Assembly (NCBI RefSeq): GCF_020740795.1
Contig: NC_067312.1
Location: 50,487,905 to 50,551,904 of the forward strand
Reading direction: 5' to 3'
Source of the DNA: Apus apus
Lineage: Eukaryota > Chordata > Aves > Apodiformes > Apodidae
Length of the DNA stretch: 64,000 bases
In this document: positions 41,601-52,071 of the stretch, one piece after another
How the letters are laid out: every line of letters begins with the position of its first letter
How positions within the stretch are numbered: position 1 is the stretch's first letter
Notes under the pieces: model-generated
Seen by the model: only the letters and a program-made list of their open reading frames with translations
The model's database searches: none
What the model was told of the DNA's origin: nothing
Position numbers and translations under genes: made by a program

Positions 41601-42565
41601 AGATAGAACACCCAGAGCACTATACCAGCATGCTAGTCATCTGTGTTGCTGTGGTTACACCAACGCGTATACCTGAAGCAAGTTCATGGTCCTTTCTATT
41701 GTTTTAGTAATTCCAGGATTTTCAGTTGAGGAAGACAAAAGAAATCAAACCAATAAAACCACACACACAATTACATGCAAATTTAAGTAAAAGCAGAGTA
41801 TCACAGAAGATCCATTTTGGTTTGCTATTTTGGCACCTGTGTGATTAAAATGCTACTAAAAACTATGGAAAGACACCTGATGACTTAACTGAGCTTTGGA
41901 TCAGCTGTAAGAGCATTTCTTTATCTACGCACTGAGACTGTTACATACAACAGTTAATTAAGTTACAATTACAACACTGAAGAAATGCCAAAAATGAATA
42001 CTTACTTTTGCTAACAAGAGCAACTAGCTTTCTTACATATAATATCATTAAACAACCAAGCTAAGTAATATCCCTATCAATCAAAGCAAATTTTTATAAA
42101 TAAATTACAGATGCACCTGTACAAACTAAAGAAATTAAAAAAGTAAATATAAAAATATATATATTACAAAATTACATCTTCAGTGAGACACTACCTGTAC
42201 AGCAACCTGCACCAGCAAAATCCTCAGCACTCCACTCTCAACACTGTGTGTGAAAGTCGAGTTCATTCTGCATTTTCCAAGCCCCCACCCCACATCTTGT
42301 GGTTTCTACCTAGGAAGCCCAGAGTTCATAAGCTCAGCCTGCTCCTCACCCAGCTGCAGAGTGCTGAGCAGGAAACAGAATTTTGCATTGTGAATTAGGA
42401 AGGTATGCTAAGTATCACATCAAAAAGTACTTGGTAAACTTGTTCGAATCCCTCAACATAAAGGTTCAGGTATCATTTAGGAACAATGTTATTCACCTCT
42501 TAACCCAGTAGCTAACCTATGCTAACCTAAACAAGAAACGTGTGGGCTTTTAAGTCACTATTTGT
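38650..42565 (-). other. STARD4: Possible STARD4 3' untranslated region (end not fixed)
   Basis: The sequence downstream of the STARD4 stop has no coding signal. Minus-strand AATAAA signals (TTTATT on the plus strand) are present near 41592, 41218, 40335, 40270 and 38653. Any of these could end the transcript; the sequence alone does not choose. The stretch 41200-41240 also holds a T-rich run. Confidence 0.3.
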
Positions 42566-42792
42566 CTATGCTTTCAGTGCCTTCTTGAGGTCAGAGTAGA
42601 AATTGGCCAGGGTACTAGACATGGCAGTGTCTACTGCAGATTGTGGCAGCAACCCTCGCAGTTCAGTTTGAATATAGCCTGTCAAAAGACTGTGGCTAGG
42701 ATAGTCCTTAAGAGGGACGCAGAACCAACCGCAAGGGTGATTGAATCCACGGACAAAGTTAGGTCTCACCTCTCCATAGTCCAGGCTTACAC
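42566..42792 (-). CDS. STARD4: STARD4 terminal coding exon 5
   Basis: A 227-bp segment completes Gly and encodes 74 residues starting [20 protein letters not shown] and ending DLKKALKA, then stop. The acceptor ends TTTCATAG. It includes the C-terminal START helix ([18 protein letters not shown]) that closes the sterol pocket in this family. Confidence 0.96.
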
Positions 42793-45700
42793 CTATGAAA
42801 GAAAATAAACAAACAAAAAACACAAATTAATTTGAAGACACAAAAAAATAATGGTACAGGAAATTTAAAAGGTATGAGTTTCTGCTTGTGGAATGTAGTA
42901 GAAGTGACAGACACACTTAAGAGTTCCTGTGTACTTTCACACATGAAAGTTGTCTACTTTTCATTCAAACTCCACAACAGACAAGCAGGGCCTGATAAGA
43001 AGAAATTCTGCCATTTAAGACATTCCTCCCATTTGCTAGCAAGCTGACCAACTTGTAACTCCACCTGGACTGCCGTAAGAGCTGAGTCAAAAGCACTAAA
43101 CTTGTCTCTACCACTCCTGTCCCACAGTTGGCATAAGTGAGATTTGGCACACAGCGACAGCTCATGCGTAAACCAGTAACTTTATAATTCTTCAAACATG
43201 TAAAATGTTAAAATACCTTTGAAATACCTTTAGAGACCATCTTACACCCTTTTTGCATGCTTACTGCAGCACTTAATGTGAAACAAATCTTAAGCCAAGC
43301 AGTTGTTGCAAAGTAAGAATTAAGTAGAGGTAAGTGGTACCTTACCACATGTTAGAAGCCCATCTTCATAGCTAGTAGTGTAAGAGAAATCCACAAACTC
43401 CCTTGGTGCTATGATGTTCCAGAGCTGACCAGCCGTGGTGTAGCGCATCACACAGCAGTTCTTGTTGAGTGACAGAATGAGGAGAGTAAGAAAACAAAAA
43501 TACCTTTGTATTATGAATACAGAGAAATTTTCACTCGTAGTTAGCTAGCCTTTCCCACAAAGGCTGCAGCCTCTGTCAACTAAACTGTGCAAGCAACTTC
43601 AGTGAGGTCTGAATGGCTGTGCTGTTTTCAGTCTAAATGCTGGCATTTTGTAAGGACTTGCAGTCTACAAGTGAGGAGCTGCAGGGACAGACAACATTTG
43701 GCACCTTTAAATGATCCTGACTAGAACTAAAGAACTGTGTCATCACGTCTGGGAACTGAAAGCCAGTTGGATTTTATGTGGCTTAATCACTACTTACGAA
43801 GTCTCCAAGGATTATTAGTACCTTGCAAGAGGCCTCTCTATGTATCAAGATGCTCTGTCAAGTACTTTTAATCCATACATTAATAATAAAAGAGAATATT
43901 AACAATTCTTCAAAAAAAGGCTTTCTTATGAGACAACAGAGTTGGCATAGATTTTAGGGAATAATTAGCAAAACTACCTTGCCTTATAAAACTTCCTGAA
44001 GAGTCAGAGAAAAAGGCTCTCCATGTTCAGGTGAGATGTCCACAGGGTTTGTAGTCATACTGAATGATCCAGTAATCAAATGAAGGCTATCATCTCTTTC
44101 CTTATCAACTTCAAACCTACCTTTCTTTATTAAGTCCTGCCTCTCAATATGAAGTATTTTGGCTCCCATCACAAAGCCCTGGCACACAGTGAAGCCAGCC
44201 TTTCAGGACATGGGAAAAGCTGCAGCTTCTGCATATGTAAATTATTAATACCCACAATTTTATTTCTCACATAACAGAAGAAAGCAAGCTGTACAAAAAG
44301 GCTTTGGCATATAAAATACCACACTGTAATTCCCTATACATGAATTTTATCAGAAGCTACCAGAGATCCCAGGTCCCAGAGAACTGTGACTGACCAATTA
44401 TTAGTCTTTTATTTCTAGCATTAGATGGATACCTAAACTAGAAGCTTCAGAATAGGACTGTGCAGCCAGAAAGCTTTATCTGAGGTCACCCACCACATGT
44501 AAGCACAATATCCCATGTGCGTGCAGAAAATGGGCAGAAAAATGGTTGTATTTGTTGGAATGACTGCTCTGCTGTACTGTTAAATGTATGCATCTATACA
44601 CATTTCCCTTAAAAACCTAAACAAGTCTTCACCTCTTCAAATGTTTCCATGATGTCCATTGTAGTCATTAAGCTGTCCCAGTCTAGCCTATAAGGTCCAG
44701 GGCGAATGTGATCCACTACTCTGTTAGCAACATCTTCCACCACTCCTTGAGCTTTGTAGCTAGAGAAACATATATTTACATTTAAAGTGAGAAATTCTCC
44801 ATAAATATTCCATTAATCTGAAACGTCATGCTTACTGTAATACTTTGATATCTGGAGTTATGGTCAGTAGACAATAGTATCAGAAAAACAGTAAAGAAAG
44901 AGACCTATAAGGGCATCAGTCTGTGCAACAAATGTTACTCTGAGAAATTTTGTCTTTACACTGCAATAAGTATTTTGTAAATGACAAACTCCTTCTTCAG
45001 ATAAAAATCAGCCTATTTACTCCTCTAACAACTTGTCATTTTGCTCTTCTCACTGGGTGAGTAAGGGAGTCCACCAGGGACAAGTAAAGCTAAAAGCAGT
45101 AAGAAAGGAGAGCCGGAATACAACAGGAAAAACATTTTTTATAAAGTAGAAGTAACAGTAGTGGAACCCAGCTAACAAGAAACTACCTTATGCTTTGGTG
45201 GCATATAAGAATACCAAATAAAATAATTTGGTATAAGACATTACAGAACATTCATTTTTTATCAGGTATTTTTAGTAAACACCAGAGATTTTGTTTATTT
45301 GAATTATGGGGCCTCCAGCTCCTGAAAGGGGGGAAACCATCCAGACCAAAGTTTAAAAAAATATTTCTATGAATAGCTTACCCTGGAGTCTTCACCTGCA
45401 CTCAGCAGCCACTCACCTCTTGGCAGTGTGTCAAATTACACAACCTGTTGATGCCAGTGTACCTGTGACCCTGCTCAGAGTTAGCAGACTCTTGGTTTCT
45501 GGTGTCATCAGCTCTTGCAGGTTTAACAGGACTTAAATTCCACAGAGCACTATCTGTCTTTGAGATACCTTCAAACACTACCTTTTTGCGTGACTTTTTG
45601 CTTCTTCAGAGTGCTGCTGTCAAGTAACTACTTCTCTAGCTAAACCTACAGATATCATCAGAACCCAGAGACAGAAACTCACCACGTCTTTCCCACAACT

Positions 45701-47739
45701 ACGTGCTTGACATTTTATATTATTGCAGCTGCACAGTCACTGTAACAGTCCAAGCACTGACTGGGTGGTCACCCAGTAACAGTTCAGACCTACTGAACAT
45801 GGACTTACTTCTGTGGTTTGCAGACCATCTTTCTAAAAGGTCTGGGCATATGCTGTTGATCACTTCCATCACTTTTCTGGTGTGTTCCTTAGTTTTCATT
45901 CTTTGTTGTTCTAGACAGCATTCAATGCTAAAGCATCAAAGTATAACATGAAAAAGAAATGGTACGGGCACACGAGATGATTCACTTAGCTTCTCCTCTA
46001 GAGAATCCGTGTAGTTGAGGGTTATAGAATCCACAACCTTCATTTTAAAACTCTACAAAACACATTTGTGGAACCTTAAAAATGTATCTGTTCTGCAGGC
46101 AAACTTACAGGTATCCACTGAATTCCTCTGATGGTTTACGCCACACAGTTGCGTCTTTCTGAAAGGAAAGGGAAGGAATGCAGTGTTGACAGTTAGATAC
46201 AATTATGAGATGTTCACTTCAGATTTTCTGAAGAAAAGCAAATTACTTCACTATTAACTCTGGTTCAGCCCAAAGTGCTCACTGACCTGGGCTCTTTAGT
46301 ATATTTTTGTTAATAACAGAAGCAGATGTTTCAGACATCTTTCACTTGTAGTTTTCCATTTAAAAAAAAACCAAAACAACAAACAACCCAGTCAATTACT
46401 TTCTCAGTGTCAAAAGCCAGAAGTCTGTGCAGAAATATGGCTTGGCAGGCCAAGCCAGTTTACTATGAAAAATATAGAATGATGAAACCAAATTACTAGG
46501 TAAAGCCTTTCACTTAAAAAGGCAACTGGAAAGCCACTATCTGGACACTATTCAGACAGGAAGACAGCACAACTTCTACTTGCATGCCTGTAACACACGA
46601 CCAAGCATATGTGTGCAGGCAGTGCTGGCAGTGGCAGATAAGAAGGCCTAAGTTACCCTTCTTCCATTGATGCTTGACTAGAAATGTCTTGCAAGCAGTA
46701 GTCTATTTGTACTGTATGCAGAAGGGAGGAAGGAATGGAGGAAGGGTGGAAGGGAAGTAGGGAGGAAAAACATTTGACCCTCTATTACCAACGTCTCTTA
46801 GTAAAAAAACAAAAGATACAAGAGTTAGTAAAAAAACAAAAGATACAAGAGTCACCCAAACCATTGTAACAAAAGGGCAAAGACCAAAATGTACCACACT
46901 AGTCCTACCACATTACTACACTGAGATATCAAAATACATTTCTACTTCCCATCCAGGACAGGACTAAAAAGTATTCACCATGCCTAGAACTGATGCACAA
47001 GCAAAGTTTATTCACGTTGACAAAGCAAGACTTAAAAAGTCCAAAGAAGGGTACAGCAAACTGCTTGGAGACATCAGGAACTGCATTCACTTTCATTTCC
47101 CTCTTCAAACGTGACAATGTGGGGGCTCCAAAGGCAATGGAAAATGAAACAATATGAGAGAAAGAATTAAGAATGATCTCACTTTTTAAGAGGAAGCCAT
47201 TTGGAAGCTGGAGCACGATGGTTTCAAGCATTATAGACAAAAAGATTCCAGAGGCCGGCAGAGCCTACCTGCATGCTGTGGCTGGTTTTTGAACGGACAA
47301 GTCAGCATCTCACAGCACTGCTAGTGCCGACAGCATTACACATTTTGCTTTAAGAAACGCATTTATTCTACAGAGGTAGGATTCCTCTATGCGATCCTTC
47401 CCTTAAATAGCAGCAATGACAGGCGAGGTCTGCAGGCAGCAAAACCCGCTGTTACCTAAACGTGGGCCCTCCCTGAAGGGTGGTTTCACAAGGCGCCCGG
47501 TATGAAAGTCCTGCAAGAACCCGCCACGTTCCCCACCCAGGTCGCGCAGCTTCAGCAGCTCCTTCCTGCAACGAGCGACCCGCAGCTTCCCTGAGGGGAC
47601 ACGACGGGCTGCACCCGCGGCTCAGACCACTCACGGTTTTCTTGGCGACGCGCCACTCGCTGTCTCCGGCGCCGTGGTACCGAACCAGGGTGTCCCGCAG
47701 CTCGGCGGCCAGGGATGCGGCATCCGGCACGACATCCAT
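42566..47739 (-). CDS. STARD4: StAR-related lipid transfer protein 4 (complete, five coding exons)
   Basis: STARD4 is a small soluble START-domain protein that carries cholesterol between the plasma membrane, endocytic recycling compartment and ER. Coding exons in transcript order are 47739-47635, 46158-46109, 44759-44633, 43460-43346 and 42792-42566. They total 624 nt with consistent phases and GT-AG introns, giving 207 residues (human about 205). The protein starts [10 protein letters not shown], runs through [69 protein letters not shown] and [12 protein letters not shown], and ends SDLKKALKA. The whole protein is a single START domain with no signal peptide or membrane anchor. The start is the first in-frame ATG; the frame upstream is open but has only a GTG. 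A CpG island surrounds exon 1. Confidence 0.97.
43346..43460 (-). CDS. STARD4: STARD4 coding exon 4
   Basis: A 115-bp exon encodes 38 residues starting [20 protein letters not shown] and ending SYEDGLLTC, plus one base of a Gly codon. The acceptor CACTCAACAAG is preceded by a long pyrimidine tract, and the donor is GTAAGG. Confidence 0.95.
44633..44759 (-). CDS. STARD4: STARD4 coding exon 3
   Basis: A 127-bp exon completes Leu and encodes 42 residues starting [20 protein letters not shown] and ending MDIMETFEE. The acceptor is GTTTCTCTAG and the donor GTGAAG. It covers the START region containing the RLDWDSLM motif. Confidence 0.95.
46109..46158 (-). CDS. STARD4: STARD4 coding exon 2
   Basis: A 50-bp exon encodes [16 protein letters not shown] plus two bases of a Leu codon. 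The acceptor is TTTCCTTTCAG and the donor GTAAGT. The WRKPSEEF block is highly conserved in STARD4. Confidence 0.95.
46723..46768 (+). repeat. GGAA/GGAG purine-rich low-complexity run
   Basis: Almost pure purine sequence of GGAA/GGGA type units next to the 27-bp duplication, in STARD4 intron 1. Confidence 0.8.
46798..46851 (+). repeat. 27-bp tandem duplication
   Basis: Two exact head-to-tail copies (46798-46824 and 46825-46851) of a 27-mer that begins TTAGTAAAAAAACAAAAG. It lies in STARD4 intron 1. Confidence 0.95.
47635..47739 (-). CDS. STARD4: STARD4 coding exon 1
   Basis: This exon is 105 bp, 35 codons from [16 protein letters not shown] to WRVAKKT, in phase 0, with donor GTGAGT. It lies inside the CpG island. 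The ATG context is GGGCAG before and G after, a moderate start context, and a second out-of-frame ATG begins four bases later. Confidence 0.95.
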
Positions 47740-47956
47740 CTGCCCTCCCGCGCAGCGACACGCGTTACACAGACACGCGCAGCAGCACAAGGCATGACAC
47801 GGGGGACGACGGCGCCGCCAACGCCAGCGCCGCTCGCTCCGCAAGAGGCGAGACCCCCCGCTGCCCGCCCCAGCCCCAGCCCCGCGGCCGCACCGCCCCG
47901 CGGCCGCGCCCACCGCTGGCAGCACCGCCCGCAGGCAGGACGGCCCGCGCGGGCAG

Positions 47957-47991
47957 CCAATGGGAGCGCAGCCCCTGCCGAGGCAGCCAAT
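47957..47991 (+). promoter_or_regulatory. Paired CCAAT boxes in a direct repeat
   Basis: The 11-mer GGCAGCCAATG occurs at 47952-47962 and again at 47982-47992, exactly 30 bp apart. Both copies contain CCAAT, the core of NF-Y sites. Confidence 0.6.
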
Positions 47992-48250
47992 GACAGCCCG
48001 GCGGGGCGGGCAGGGGGCGGGGCCCCTCCGCCCTCTGGCCTCACACCACCCCTCGGCAGGTCAGCCGCGCGGTGACGCGCCGGGAAGGAGGGAGCCCGCC
48101 CGCTCTGATTGGCTGGCGGGAGTGGAGTGATGGAGGCGGGGCCCAGGGCGGCGGGGGCGGGGCCGGGGGGGCGGTCTCAGCGGGGACCGCGCCTCTCGGG
48201 CTGCACTAAGCAGAGCGGGGAGCTTTGCAGGCCCTGAGGTTCTGCAGGAC

Positions 48251-48803
48251 ATCATCAAAAGAGCAGTTTTGAGGTGAAAGCATAGCGACATTACTGGGAC
48301 GTGTTCCGCCCATCTTCCTTCAGGTCCCTGTCAGTTTCTGTGAGAGGTGAAGCGCGCGCCTGGCCAGCCCCGGCTGCCTGCTGCTCGTCCAGGTTTCCTG
48401 CCTTCCAGTAGGGCTTTCCCCAGGAGCTGGTCACCTCGTTAAGGCTCCAATAGATTTGGGCTCCGATAGGTTGTTCAGTTTTTTAGAGAGAAGCTGCTGC
48501 TTCTTGAGGAAAAAGGAAGTGAGCTTTTAGTGGAGAACTGTTATTTGCAGAAATGTGTTCCCATGCGCTGGACAGATTTTGATCAAAGGCTGCCTGGTCA
48601 CTTGGAAGCTGCTCTGGCTGCTCATAAAACAAGTTTCTTAAGCTTAGAAGGTCTGTAAGTCTTCTGTAAGGCCAAGCCCTTGGATACTCTGGATTCTGAT
48701 CTTCAACATTAATTTTATTATTTGGGCCAACTGGGTGCTTTCAAGTCCTATAAACTCGTTCCTCACCACAGTGAGATGAATACTTCGATACCTTTGGGAC
48801 TTC
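48251..48803. other. Gap between CpG island and LTR, no gene seen
   Basis: A transition from the GC-rich promoter to ordinary sequence. In other birds or mammals a divergent noncoding transcript may start near here, but nothing in this sequence proves one. Confidence 0.5.
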
Positions 48804-49781
48804 ATGGTTTGGGCCTGAGGCGACAACACGGAACCAGCCGGGTGGCTGCTCACTCACGGCTCCCTCTCCCCTCCACACCCACACCCACACCCACACGCGC
48901 TGTGGGATGGGTCAAGACAAAGGGCGAGGAGGGTTTACTCACTGGTTATGGTCGCAGACAAAACAGACTCCATTTGGGGAAACACAGCAATTTTATTTCA
49001 CACTAATCAGACGCACACAGGACACAGACAACACACAGAGCAGGGCTTGCATGTATTGCCCCACCTGGGCCCAAATCGCTTTGTTCCTGGTCTCTCTCCC
49101 TCCTTCCCCCCAGAGGCACAGGGGGACAGGGGATGGGGTTTAGAGTCAGTTCACAGGCTGGTGGTTCCTGCTGCTCCTTCCTCCTCAGGAAGAAGGATTC
49201 CTTACAGTCCTTCCCTGCTTCCCCATGGGGTCCCTCCCATGGGAGAGAGTCCTCCACAAACCTCTCCTTCATGAGTCCTTCCCACGAGGTCCGGAGCTGC
49301 TCCAGCCTGGGCTTCCCACAGAGTCAGGGGCTGCTTCGGGAACAGCCACCTCCTCTGGTGCTGGGGTCTTCCAAAGCTGTGTAGAGTCCACTGGCAGCAA
49401 ATCCAAATCCACAAAGCAAATCCAAGTTCACCCCTCCTGGTGCCTTCAGGGAATATTTCACCACATTCCTCCATGAGTGCAGGGGGACAGCTGCCATCTC
49501 GCCACGGGTTGCAGGGAAACTTCTGCTTGGGCACCTACTTCCCCTTCTTCCTCAACAGCCACGAGCACCACTTTGCCTCTGCAGCTCATCTTCTTCTCCT
49601 GCTTACTCTCTGCTCAGGTCTTACATAAATTCTTTCATATATTAATCACAGAGGCATATTCAGTGTCTCTAATGGCTCCTTGTCTGGTTTTGGAGGTGGG
49701 GCAGCTTCTGAGCTTCTTACTGGAGCCACCCATGGGGCCCTTCCCCCACTACTAAAATACCTGCCAAACCAAACCAGCACA
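48804..49781 (-). mobile_element. Solo LTR of a second avian ERV family
   Basis: On the minus strand it begins TGTGCTGGTTTGGTTTGGCA (right edge 49781), a typical start of a large avian LTR group. Reversed AATAAA (TTTATT) lies near 48990, followed by a U5-like part with CACACC repeats (about 48873-48896). Flanks ATTTC (49782-49786) and ACTTC (48799-48803) are near-identical, supporting 48804 as the other edge, although the terminal bases there are degraded. Long open frames inside it on both strands are GC-driven artefacts. It points toward STARD4 on the same strand. Confidence 0.65.
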
Positions 49782-52071
49782 ATTTCCCAGCTGTGCAGTG
49801 CAAAGTGTCCATGAAGCACCTGAGATAACTGATGTGCAAGTGATGCTGTATACATTTCATGGGTTATGTTCCTTTAGTGCTACCAGCTCAAACATGTGCC
49901 TGTGTGAAGAAAGTGCTGTGAGTAGGCAAATGTTGCTAAGCATGCCACAGCTGACCCTTTGCTGCTTCTTCCTCGTGATGTCTCTGGCACATCTCTGTGG
50001 CAGTAACTCCTGAACCACTTCCAAATTACACCAGAGGCACATCACCCCTGAGGTTTGCAGTATTGCTGTAGAAGAACATCTGTTCCTCTTGTCAAATAAC
50101 ACCTTGCACCATTTTTATTATGATGATGGGTGGGATCATGAACACTGTGAAAAGCCCAAAATAACTCTGTCACCTGACTTGAAAGTAATTTAAGAAAATC
50201 AAATGTATTCTGAAAGCTGCTGTGCTCGCCTCCATGATGATGAACTGTTGTCTTTGAATGCCTGATGTTTCATCCTAGAAGTAATATTGTATGGAGACTA
50301 CTGACAGCTAATTTTAGTTAAACCAGGTTTGATCACTGCAGGTGTTCCTCTGTAGAATGCATAACCAATGGTGAGGAGGACACGTTGGGTGGTTTTCAAA
50401 TAAAAGAAACTGTACACATCTAACCTTAATAACTTTCCACTGTGTTACAGGTAACAAAATGTGGGCAGTCTACCAAGCGTACTAGAGCAAGTTCTGCTTT
50501 TGTAGCAAAAGAGTATAAAACCATTAATATACAATGTGGTTGCTCCTTCATAGCGCTCAGCAGGCTGGTTCCAATCAAAAACAGTACTGAAGTATTTTAT
50601 TAGATGAAACCTGAACTTCAGCTATTGGAAGAAGATGAAGAAACAGCATGATTGCATCACTGAAGTTACTCTGACCAACATATTTCTCTTAAATGTAAAT
50701 GTCTCTACTGCCCTTTCCAGATAGAAAGATAGCCTATGATTCTTAAGCTAATAGGCTGCCCTTAATAATGCATTTGGTAGTCTCAGACTTAAATACAAGT
50801 TGAACTTTTGTCACATAGAGAACTCTACTGAGAAAGCCTATTTTGTCTAAAGGGCACTTCACACAATTGTTTGCTCTCCCAAGGCTGTACCTTGTGTGTT
50901 GAGCTTGCTTGGTCATAAGAAGATACAGTGTGTCCCTTTAGATTAAATTAATACTGCTCTTCAGAATCAAACCTAAATATTAGAAATAGAAAGGCTAGTC
51001 CAAGATCAGCATTACCAGGCTTCCTATTTTCTAACAGAATTTTACCAGTTAATGAATAGCCACACTCAAGTTGAAAAGCTGGGATTTTTTTCTCCAATTT
51101 TCTGCATTATTAGTAGGTTTCCATTTAGTACAAGCATTGACTAAGGCTTGTGCAATTAGAGGGAGCAGAGAATTCCCATGCAGAGTCTGGAGATAATGGA
51201 GCCTGGCATCCTTCATTCATTTGGGTGTCTGCATTCCCTTTGACTGATGAGTTGGCAAGAGCTGTTATACAAATTTTTGAGAAGGAAAATGTATCTAAAT
51301 AACCATATTGCTTAACAATTTTGAGGGAAAAGGAGAATTTTCTTGCTGGATTTTTAAACTATTTATTTCTTGGTGAATAGACCACCGTGTATCAGTGCAG
51401 AGTGAGTACCAAGGCAGTCCAACACATTCTGAGCCTGAGTCTTTTTTAGTAGTTATGTGGTTATGAAAAGTACCTGCAATGTGTGTGCCAATACATATTC
51501 TGCAGTACAATTCTATCTGAGATATCACCAATGAATTTTTGTTGTTTGTTTTTGGATTTTTTAAGATTAGTGATTTCTGTAGGATATTGAAGAGTACTGT
51601 GATTGGTTGACTGATCAATTGTTCTCTTCCTAGACCAAGCACTTGATCTGGTCATGAACTTTGTGCTTTCCATTACTCTCTTCTGACCACACAGTTTTCC
51701 TGAATTGGTTATTGTGCTCAGCATTTCAATAACATTATAGTTGAACCAACTTGAAGCTGCCTACTGATGCAAGAGATGTCATTAATTTCAAGCAGTGGAA
51801 GGTACTTAGAACTGCAAATCTAGTTCAAAATGTAGTTTGTCTGTTTTGTGGATTGTTGTGTTTTTATTGTTGTTGTTCTTTTCAGATATGCTGCTTTTAA
51901 CTGTAAGAGGTAGAAAATGCTGCACATACATGAGATTTCTGCAGCTTTGAAGCCTTTACACAGGCACCAAGTTTCAAGGCAAGATTTAGACTTTCTAGAC
52001 ACAGACCTTCTGTGTTGGAAAAACCACGCAGGCTTTATAGCTCTTTAAAACTGTTCTTCACTGCAGACACA
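49782..52071. other. Intergenic stretch, no feature recognised
   Basis: AT-rich sequence with only short open frames and no element or RNA gene I can identify. Confidence 0.6.

Larger units (their letters stand above)
42793..47634 (-). other. STARD4: STARD4 introns (four)
   Basis: The introns are 46159-47634, 44760-46108, 43461-44632 and 42793-43345. All are GT-AG. The only feature recognised inside them is low-complexity sequence in the first intron: a purine-rich run at 46723-46768 and a 27-bp tandem duplication at 46798-46851. Confidence 0.9.
47560..48250. promoter_or_regulatory. STARD4: CpG-island promoter of STARD4
   Basis: A GC-rich block dense in CpG stands out sharply from the AT-rich surroundings and covers STARD4 exon 1 and its upstream flank. 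CCAAT boxes (NF-Y type) occur at 47957-47961 and 47987-47991, with an inverted one (ATTGG) at 48108-48112. GC boxes (GGGGCGGGG-like, Sp1/KLF type) occur near 48001-48024 and 48134-48172. No TATA box was seen. This is the standard layout of a dispersed-start housekeeping-type promoter, and such promoters often also fire in the divergent direction. Confidence 0.85.

Noticed and set aside
47740..47925. In-frame N-terminal extension of STARD4 by 62 Cys/Arg/Gly-rich residues.
   Set aside because: The upstream frame has no ATG; its apparent start at 47925 is a GTG. The family start is the ATG at 47739.
47631..48291. Several long overlapping frames on both strands across the CpG island.
   Set aside because: GC-rich DNA lacks stop codons. 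None matches a protein family apart from STARD4 exon 1, and several begin with GTG.
49202..49534. A 110-codon frame and neighbours between 48.9 and 49.8 kb.
   Set aside because: They lie inside the solo LTR on both strands and show no retroviral or host domain.
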